Source: Streptomyces mayonensis (GTDB lineage: Bacteria > Actinomycetota > Actinomycetes > Streptomycetales > Streptomycetaceae). From it: 64,000 nt of DNA. The DNA lies in NCBI RefSeq assembly GCF_018982965.1, contig NZ_JACBYP010000032.1, positions 1 through 64,000 of the forward strand, given 5' to 3'. Below, piece after piece: positions 58,883 through 64,000 of the stretch; the stretch's first letter is position 1, and each line of letters begins with the position of its first letter. Position numbers and translations under genes: made by a program. The notes under the pieces are model-generated. The model saw only the letters and a list, made by a program, of their open reading frames with translations, did no database searches and was not told the origin of the DNA.

Positions 58883-60028
58883 ATGGTCTCCGGCGCTTCA
58901 CCGACAGCCACCACCCCGCGATCGCGCGTGGGCCTGCGCGCAGCGTTTAGGCCGACGGAGTGGCGGTCCATCGGAGGCATGACCGCCTTCGTCCTGCTGC
59001 TGCACGTCGTGGGGTGGGGCGTGCTCATTTTCGCCGTGGCACCCCACGAATACCAGCTCGGCAGTGACGGCGTCCTCGGCGTCAATGTGGGCCTGACGGC
59101 ATATCTGCTGGGGGTGCGGCACGCGTTCGATGCGGATCACATTGCTTCGATCGACAACACCACCCGCAAGCTCGTCGGCGAGGGCAAGCCGTCTGTGAGT
59201 GCCGGTTTCTGGTTCTCCCTCGGACACTCCTCGGTGGTGTTCGTCGCAAGCCTGCTGCTGGCCATCGGTATCCGCTCGGTGGCCGGCGTCGTCCAGAATG
59301 AGGACTCGCACGCGGCACAGACGCTCGGCCTCGTCGGCACGATCGTCGCCGGAGCCTTCCTCGTACTCATCGGTCTCGTCAACCTCGTCTCGGCCATCGG
59401 CATCGCGAAGGTCTTCCGCCGCATGCGCGGTGGTGAGTACGACGAGGCGGAGCTGGAGCGGCAGCTCGACAGCCGAGGCTTTCTGGCCCGGCTCCTGGGA
59501 CGCGTAATGAGGCGCGTCAGCAAAGCCTGGCACCTCTATCCGGTCGGCCTCCTTATGGGCCTCGGCTTCGACACCGCGACCCAAGTCGCCCTACTCGTTC
59601 TCGCGGCAGGCTCGGCGGCGTACGTCTTGCCCTGGTATGCCATTCTCGTCCTGCCGGTCTTGTTCGCCGCCGGGATGAGTCTGTTCGACACCGCCGATGG
59701 TGTCTTCATGTCACGGGCCTACACCTGGGCGTTCCTGAAGCCTGTTCGCAAGGTCTTCTACAACCTGACCGTGACCGTGCTGTCCGTCACCGTCGCCCTT
59801 GTCATCGGCATCCTGGTGCTCGTCGGTCTGCTCGTCGAGAGGCTCGGCATGAAGTCCGGACCTTTGGTCTGGATCGCCTCGTTGAACCTGGAGTACGTGG
59901 GCTTCGGCATCGTCGGACTCTTCCTGCTGACTTGGGTGATCGCATTCGGTGTCTGGCGGATCGGCCGTATCGAGGAGCGATGGTCCGGCGACGCGCGACC
60001 AGTCAGCCCCATGCCTCCCGCAGAGTAG
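58883..60028 (+). CDS. NiCoT family nickel/cobalt permease
   Basis: A 381-residue permease with eight helices. The signature RHAFDADHIASIDN in helix 2, FSLGHSSVVF in helix 3, and LGFDTATQVALL and FAAGMSLFDTADGVFM further on are the four conserved segments of NiCoT transporters. A charged cytoplasmic loop (RRMRGGEYDEAELERQLDSR) follows helix 4. Nickel/cobalt preference cannot be told, but the Nur box argues for nickel. The ATG at 58883 follows AAGGAT. Nickel demand would fit urease, superoxide dismutase or hydrogenase, none of which is encoded here. Confidence 0.95.
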   Translation: MVSGASPTATTPRSRVGLRAAFRPTEWRSIGGMTAFVLLLHVVGWGVLIFAVAPHEYQLGSDGVLGVNVGLTAYLLGVRHAFDADHIASIDNTTRKLVGEGKPSVSAGFWFSLGHSSVVFVASLLLAIGIRSVAGVVQNEDSHAAQTLGLVGTIVAGAFLVLIGLVNLVSAIGIAKVFRRMRGGEYDEAELERQLDSRGFLARLLGRVMRRVSKAWHLYPVGLLMGLGFDTATQVALLVLAAGSAAYVLPWYAILVLPVLFAAGMSLFDTADGVFMSRAYTWAFLKPVRKVFYNLTVTVLSVTVALVIGILVLVGLLVERLGMKSGPLVWIASLNLEYVGFGIVGLFLLTWVIAFGVWRIGRIEERWSGDARPVSPMPPAE

Positions 60029-60134
60029 GGCGGCGCCGGGCTGAGTGCGGTCGCACTGGGAGCCGAGCCTCTGCAGGTTCGTCGACGGGCTTCGGTGCCC
60101 CGCCCAGGTCTCAGCGCGCCATTACACTTGCTTG

Positions 60135-60815
60135 GTGCGCATACCACCGCTTGCCCGTCTGGCCTTCCTCATCGTGCTGCTGGCGGTCGCGGCAAGCTCC
60201 CTGCTCCTGTGGAGTCCCCGTCGACTCCTGTCTCAGGGGTTCTCCTCCAGCCCTTTCGAGGTGTGGGCCGCACCCGCTTTCGTCCTCGTTTTCGCCCTCG
60301 CCACGCTTGCCTTCTTTCCGAAGCCCCTGCTCAACGCGGCCGCCGGAGTTCTGTTCGGCGCCGAGGGCCTGGCGCTGGCTGTCGCCGGGACCACACTGGG
60401 TGCAGTGCTGGCTTTCCTCCTCGGGCGAAGCCTCGGACGGGAGGCGATCCGGCCACTCCTGAGGAAGAAGGCCCTTGCAGCCCTGGATCGCCGTCTTACC
60501 GATCAGGGCTTCCGAAGCATGTTGCTGCTCCGCATCGTCCCCGGCATTCCTTTCCAGATGGTGAACTTCGCAGCGGCCTTCTCTGGTATCCGGCTCTGGC
60601 CGTTCGCCGCCGCGACGGCCGTCGGCGTGCTGCCCGGCACCGCCGCGTACGTGGTCGCTGGCGCCTCGGCCTCTGAGCCCACCTCGCCCGCCTTTCTGAT
60701 CTCGACCACGGTCATGATCGCCATGGTGGTGATCACCCTCGTCTCGCTGCGCGGAAACCGACGCGCGAAGGGCGGGCAGGTGTCCGTGCATCCGCCGGCA
60801 CGGCAGACACACTGA
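60135..60815 (+). CDS. VTT-domain (TVP38/TMEM64-like) membrane protein
   Basis: A 226-residue membrane protein with the VTT/DedA-like core: FFPKPLLNAAAGVLFGAEG followed by LAFLLGRSLGREAIR, then RIVPGIPFQMVNFAAAFSGI and a last helix pair. Related proteins are lipid scramblases in eukaryotes, and transport undecaprenyl phosphate in DedA and DUF368-like bacteria. The GTG at 60135 is 6 bases after TACACT, a good -10, so it is probably leaderless. It has no obvious operon partner. Confidence 0.88.
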   Translation: MRIPPLARLAFLIVLLAVAASSLLLWSPRRLLSQGFSSSPFEVWAAPAFVLVFALATLAFFPKPLLNAAAGVLFGAEGLALAVAGTTLGAVLAFLLGRSLGREAIRPLLRKKALAALDRRLTDQGFRSMLLLRIVPGIPFQMVNFAAAFSGIRLWPFAAATAVGVLPGTAAYVVAGASASEPTSPAFLISTTVMIAMVVITLVSLRGNRRAKGGQVSVHPPARQTH

Positions 60816-61136
60816 ACAGCCGCGCCCTTCCGCGGCCCTGGTTCGTCGCGTCCCTTGGCAGTCCGATGGGCCCGTCCGACCTGTCCCAGCAGCCCGCCTC
60901 ATCCAACCGGCACCGATTGACTCAGCCATCTCGCGCGGGGCTCGCCTTTCGGGCACCGTAGCCGTAACGCCTTGTTCAGAGCGCGGTCGGATGAGTCGCA
61001 ACCATCTTGGCCATAGGAGCTTTCCGGGATTCAACATGCCCCGTGGGGGTACCTGCGCCGTTGTCTGGCAGCGGAGGGAGTGGCAGAGCATGGTACGGGC
61101 GACGGACCGCACGGGCGGCGTAGGCAGTGAGCGCTG
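60816..61136. other. gene-free spacer before the nuo-like cluster
   Basis: About 320 bases with no credible gene. The only notable structure is the possible CsoR-like dyad at 61037-61051, about 86 bases before nuoA. Confidence 0.5.
61037..61051 (+). promoter_or_regulatory. possible fourth CsoR-like operator
   Basis: TGCCCCGTGGGGGTA: the reverse complement is TACCCCCACGGGGCA, a 6-3-6 dyad like the one at 39327 with one base off. It is followed by ACCTG and not by a clear -10 box, so support is weaker. Confidence 0.4.
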
Positions 61137-61487
61137 GTGAGCGGCTTTACGGCTGCACTGGCCCTGCTTGGCGTGGCACTGCTCGCCGTGGCGGGTCTTT
61201 ACGGGGCCGCCTGGGCGCTGCGGATCTCAGCGGCACCGCTGTCCGTGCAGCCGTTCGGGTCAGGTCTGGATCCCTCCGAACATGCGGTCAGCCGTTTCCA
61301 TGTGCGCTGGTACACGGTGACGATGCTCTTCCTCGCGTTCGACATGGAGATGGTCTTCATGTACCCGTGGACGCTTGTGATCTCCGCGATGGGGCCAAGC
61401 GCGGTGATCGAGATGTTCGTCTTCCTCGCGGTCCTTCTCGCCGGAGTGGTCTACGCATGGCGTGAGGGAGCGCTGCGATGGGCGTAA
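61137..61487 (+). CDS. nuoA: NADH-quinone oxidoreductase subunit A-like protein
   Basis: A 116-residue three-helix protein of the NuoA family. Conserved segments are QPFGSGLDPSEHAVSRFHVR in the loop and WYTVTMLFLAFDMEMVFMYP in helix 2, with the Asp and Glu of the family (FDMEM). The Cys of the usual YECG loop is replaced by Ser-Gly (FGSG). It starts a cluster of complex I membrane subunits that continues beyond the window. Start: the GTG at 61137; no strong ribosome site, so a nearby alternative cannot be excluded. Its 3' end overlaps the next gene by 10 bp. Confidence 0.9.
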   Translation: MSGFTAALALLGVALLAVAGLYGAAWALRISAAPLSVQPFGSGLDPSEHAVSRFHVRWYTVTMLFLAFDMEMVFMYPWTLVISAMGPSAVIEMFVFLAVLLAGVVYAWREGALRWA

Positions 61488-62938
61488 CAGCTGTCCTGGC
61501 ACGCGCAGCCGCGGGCCGGCCGCGTGTGCTGCTGACGGCTACGCCGGGCGGGACGCGGGTGCGGCTGGCCGTCGAGAAGGAGCTGCGGTCGCGGGACTGG
61601 CCGGCGGCAACGACCCCTGCCGAGGCCGACCTCATGCTGGTTGTGGGTCCCGACTGCCCGCGGCTACGTCCAGCAATGGACCGGCTGTGGCAGGACATGC
61701 CCCAGCCACGCGTGCGAATGCGGGTGACGACGGTCGGCGAGGTGGCTTCGGTTCTCGACGCCGGCCGGACCCGGCTGAGTGCACCGGACCACTCGGACAT
61801 CGGTCCGGACCGAACCGACGGGCACGACACATCTGGAGAGTCCGGCAGTGAGGGGCATATGCCGTCCGACCGGGAAGCGGGCAACAGGGATCGCAGCGGC
61901 GACGAGGACACGGGACGGCACCACGACGGTTCGCGGGGCGTCGACCGCGGCGGTGAGCACCAGGGACACCGCGGCGCCGACCACGGAGGTCATGACCCCG
62001 GCGCTGCCGGCCACGCCGGATCACACGGCGAAGCGGAGCACGAGTCTGACGGTCCTATGAAAGGGGACGGTCAGCAGAACCACGCGGGCCATGGCAGCGG
62101 CCACGGCGTTCATGGAGGCCACGGCGGTCACGGGCACGGGGACATGGAAATGCCCGGCGGACTGCCAATGGCCGAGCCGGGCGAAGACCGCGACGGTCTG
62201 ATGCTGGACCGCCTGCACGTGTCGCTGGGGCCGTTCCTGGCCGACTGGCCCACCGGACTGGTCATCCGTGTGGTGCTGCAGGGCGATGTCATTCAGCAGG
62301 CCGATCTCGATGCGCCGCCCTCCAGCGGGTCGGCCGACGCCTTCTGGGCGAGGCCCTGGCTGCGTGCCGCGTCGGGTGAGGTGGTGTACGCGGGGGAGGC
62401 CGCCCGGTGGCGAGCGGCTGCGCATCTGGACAGCCTGGGTCGGCTGTTGTCGGTGGTCGGCTGGCCCGCCCAGGCAGTGAAGGCGCGACGGCTCCGCGAC
62501 GACCTGCTGGACGAGGCGCAGACCAAGGAGGTACTGCCTCGTGTGGAGCGCCTTGCCCGACGCGTCGGAAGGTCTCGGACCTTGTACTGGTTGTCTCGTG
62601 GCATCGGCCCGGTGAGTACGGCCGATGCGCGGGCCGCCGGCGTCACCGGACCCGCCGCGCGCGCGGGCGGGGACGTGCCGGCCAGGTACCGGCAGTGGCT
62701 CACCGATGTCGTACGAGACGTACTGCGGTTGGACGACACAGCGCGGCTCGATCCAGCGGCTCAGGAGAGTCCGCGGGGCCGGTGGGACGCCGTGCGACCG
62801 CCCTCAGTAGACCTGGCGAGGCTGCTGCCCCGGCTGTTGGAAGGAGCCGAGCTGAGCGCGGCTCGCCTCATTGTCGCCAGCCTTGACCCGGACCCGGACG
62901 AACTGAGCCTCACCGAGCAGGAGCTCGCTCGTGGTTGA
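61478..62938 (+). CDS. degenerate NuoB-NuoD-like fusion with His-rich linker
   Basis: A 486-residue protein. Residues ~1-100 follow the NuoB fold (PAEADLMLVVGPDCPRLRPA, then MPQPRVRMRV), but the tandem Cys and the other two N2-cluster cysteines are missing. Residues ~105-235 are low-complexity His, Gly, Asp and Glu (HGSGHGVHGGHGGHGHGDME). From ~240 on it resembles the start of NuoD (LHVSLGPFLADWPTGLVIRV), where the quinone-site GPQHPSTHG is replaced. So it keeps the scaffold but not the chemistry. Co-translated with nuoA and nuoH. I know of no characterised member. Confidence 0.7.
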   Translation: MGVTAVLARAAAGRPRVLLTATPGGTRVRLAVEKELRSRDWPAATTPAEADLMLVVGPDCPRLRPAMDRLWQDMPQPRVRMRVTTVGEVASVLDAGRTRLSAPDHSDIGPDRTDGHDTSGESGSEGHMPSDREAGNRDRSGDEDTGRHHDGSRGVDRGGEHQGHRGADHGGHDPGAAGHAGSHGEAEHESDGPMKGDGQQNHAGHGSGHGVHGGHGGHGHGDMEMPGGLPMAEPGEDRDGLMLDRLHVSLGPFLADWPTGLVIRVVLQGDVIQQADLDAPPSSGSADAFWARPWLRAASGEVVYAGEAARWRAAAHLDSLGRLLSVVGWPAQAVKARRLRDDLLDEAQTKEVLPRVERLARRVGRSRTLYWLSRGIGPVSTADARAAGVTGPAARAGGDVPARYRQWLTDVVRDVLRLDDTARLDPAAQESPRGRWDAVRPPSVDLARLLPRLLEGAELSAARLIVASLDPDPDELSLTEQELARG

Positions 62939-63860
62939 GGCGGGAGAGTGGTGGATGCTGCTGGCCGCTCCGGCGGCGCTGCTCGGCTTCGCCTTGGTGG
63001 CCGTGGCCGGCAATGCGGCGCTGGACGCCCGAAGCGCGGGCCGGTCGGTCACTGCGACCGCTGTGGTGCGGCCATTTCTCGCCGTACCGCAGGCACTGGT
63101 GACACAGCAGCGTCGTATGCCCGCTCCGGACCGGTTGCTGTGGCGGGTCGGCGTCGTGGTGGTACCGGTGGCGGCCGTTCTTTCCACGCTGGTCATCCCG
63201 TTCGGGAACCACGTCGTCGCCGACCTCTCGGTGGGGGTGGTGTGGTTCAACGCGATGGAGGTGCTGACCTGGGCCGGGCTGTGGTTGGCCGGCTGGGGCC
63301 CGAACGCTGCGTTCTCCCTGGTCGGCGGCTACCGCTTCCTCGCCCAGGGCCTGGCGTACGAACTGCCCCTGATGTTCGCGCTGATCTCTGCTGCCACCGG
63401 GGCGCAGTCCCTGCGGGTCACGGACGTCGTCGGTGCCCAGCACGGGTTGTGGTACGCGGTGTGGATGCCATTCGCGTTCGTCGTCTACCTGGCCGGCGTG
63501 CTCGCGTTCAGCTTTCTGGGCCCGTTCGCCTACCCGGCCGGTCGTGACATCGCCGGTGGCGTGCTGGGGGAGACGTCCGGCGTGGACCGGCTGCTGCTGC
63601 AGGCCGGGCGGTGGCTGTGGCTGGCGGCGGGGGCGGCGATGGCGGTGCCGCTGTTCCTGGGAGGTGGTGCCGGACCGGGACTGCCGACCTGGGCGTGGTC
63701 ACTGATCAAGACATTGCTGGTGCTGGGGCTGCTGGTGTGGGTGCTGCGACGCATGCCGGTGATCCGTGCCGACCGGTACGTGGAGCTGGCCTGGGTGGTG
63801 CTGCTACCACTGTCGATTGTGCAAGCCCTGGTGCCGGCCCTGGTCAATCTCAACCTGTAG
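62931..63860 (+). CDS. nuoH: NADH-quinone oxidoreductase subunit H-like protein
   Basis: A 309-residue membrane protein with about eight helices in the NuoH family, which links the quinone site to the antiporter subunits. Recognisable are PFLAVPQALVTQQRRMPAPD (the family has a related quinone-site loop), the charged GGYRFLAQGLAYELPLMFAL, with the Glu used in proton transfer, and FLGPFAYPAGRDIAGGVLGE. The typical PFD..E..ELV signature is partly lost. The GTG at 62931 overlaps the upstream stop. It is followed directly by a NuoJ-like gene, with no nuoI between. Confidence 0.8.
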   Translation: MVEAGEWWMLLAAPAALLGFALVAVAGNAALDARSAGRSVTATAVVRPFLAVPQALVTQQRRMPAPDRLLWRVGVVVVPVAAVLSTLVIPFGNHVVADLSVGVVWFNAMEVLTWAGLWLAGWGPNAAFSLVGGYRFLAQGLAYELPLMFALISAATGAQSLRVTDVVGAQHGLWYAVWMPFAFVVYLAGVLAFSFLGPFAYPAGRDIAGGVLGETSGVDRLLLQAGRWLWLAAGAAMAVPLFLGGGAGPGLPTWAWSLIKTLLVLGLLVWVLRRMPVIRADRYVELAWVVLLPLSIVQALVPALVNLNL

Positions 63861-63872
63861 GGAAGGAGCGTC

Positions 63873-64000
63873 ATGGGCCTGACGAGCACGGTGCTGCTGG
63901 TGGTACTGGGCGTGCTCGCTCTCACCGGCGGCGTCCTGGTGTTCACGCTGAACTCCATGGCCCGGGTCACCTTCGCGCTACTGGGCTCCCTGGTGTGTGT
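63873..64000 (+). CDS. nuoJ: NADH-quinone oxidoreductase subunit J-like protein (partial)
   Basis: The first 42 codons of a gene cut by the window end. LTSTVLLVVLGVLALTGGVL then VFTLNSMARVTFALLGSLVC is the start of NuoJ, where helix 1 is followed by an R-x-x-x-A-L region. GGAAGGAGCG lies just before the ATG. The usual order in full operons is H, I, J; here J follows H after 12 bases, so the ferredoxin-like subunit I is not in its normal place. Confidence 0.7.
   Translation, partial: MGLTSTVLLVVLGVLALTGGVLVFTLNSMARVTFALLGSLVC

Overview
The window is high-GC actinobacterial DNA and almost certainly Streptomyces or a close relative. The evidence is very high GC at third positions, frequent GTG starts, many 4-bp start/stop overlaps, and families typical of streptomycetes (DUF3105, DUF6153-like, SigE-family sigma factor, BlaI plus M56 pairs). 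I see no rRNA, tRNA, CRISPR array or insertion sequence. The first ~245 bases are a G/C homopolymer tract that looks like an assembly or sequencing artefact.

Layout. (1) 282-6321 looks like ordinary chromosome: thioredoxin, a lipoamide-dehydrogenase-like flavoprotein, peptide deformylase, a PepSY membrane protein, a TPR protein and a pirin. (2) A gene-free junction (6322-6793) leads into a long accessory stretch. (3) 6794-17758 holds extracytoplasmic thiol-redox and copper genes: a TlpA-type lipoprotein, a glutaredoxin-like protein, a redoxin, two CcdA-type transporters, DUF305, DUF3105, a CopC-CopD fusion, and an M56 protease with a BlaI repressor. (4) 18191-30028 holds metal genes: a His-rich duplicated protein, an AhpD-like protein and an MFS exporter behind a perfect 25-bp CsoR-type palindrome; F510_1955 and DUF305 lipoproteins; a CmtR-like regulator with a CDF exporter; SCO1 and a third CcdA; CopA and CopZ. 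(5) 30136-41569 holds a PLP enzyme, an M23 peptidase, an extra Lgt, a fourth CcdA with a ResA-like partner, ResB and CcsA (System II cytochrome c assembly), and a Tat-exported multicopper oxidase. (6) 41791-50427 holds a MerR regulator, a methyltransferase, a second BlaI/M56 pair, a third BlaI, an NlpC/P60 hydrolase, and a second PLP enzyme fused by overlap to an MFS exporter. (7) 50672-57944 is envelope-related: DUF1015, an L,D-transpeptidase, a SigE-family sigma factor with a membrane partner, MurJ, and a FemAB-type transferase. (8) 58088-64000 holds a frameshifted DUF3105, a NiCoT nickel/cobalt permease behind a Nur box, a VTT-domain protein, and the start of an unusual complex-I-like cluster.

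How it fits together. Ten gene heads carry the same 15-bp dyad, NCTA-N7-TAGN. They precede CcdA, CopCD, BlaI, Lgt, ResA/ResB, M23, NlpC/P60, L,D-transpeptidase and DUF3105 genes, and more weakly a second BlaI operon. With three BlaI-family repressors and two M56 proteases in the same stretch, this suggests one proteolysis-triggered regulon that switches on a spare set of cytochrome c assembly, lipoprotein, copper and cell-wall functions. A separate set of three (possibly four) CsoR-like sites overlaps the -10 regions of the copper genes. The regulon assignment is inference from the sites; the sites themselves are visible in the sequence.

The complex-I-like cluster begins nuoA, then a NuoB/NuoD-like fusion without the iron-sulfur cysteines, with a His-rich linker, then nuoH and nuoJ directly, with no nuoI in between. 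It probably makes a proton- or ion-translocating membrane arm coupled to something other than NADH or quinone.
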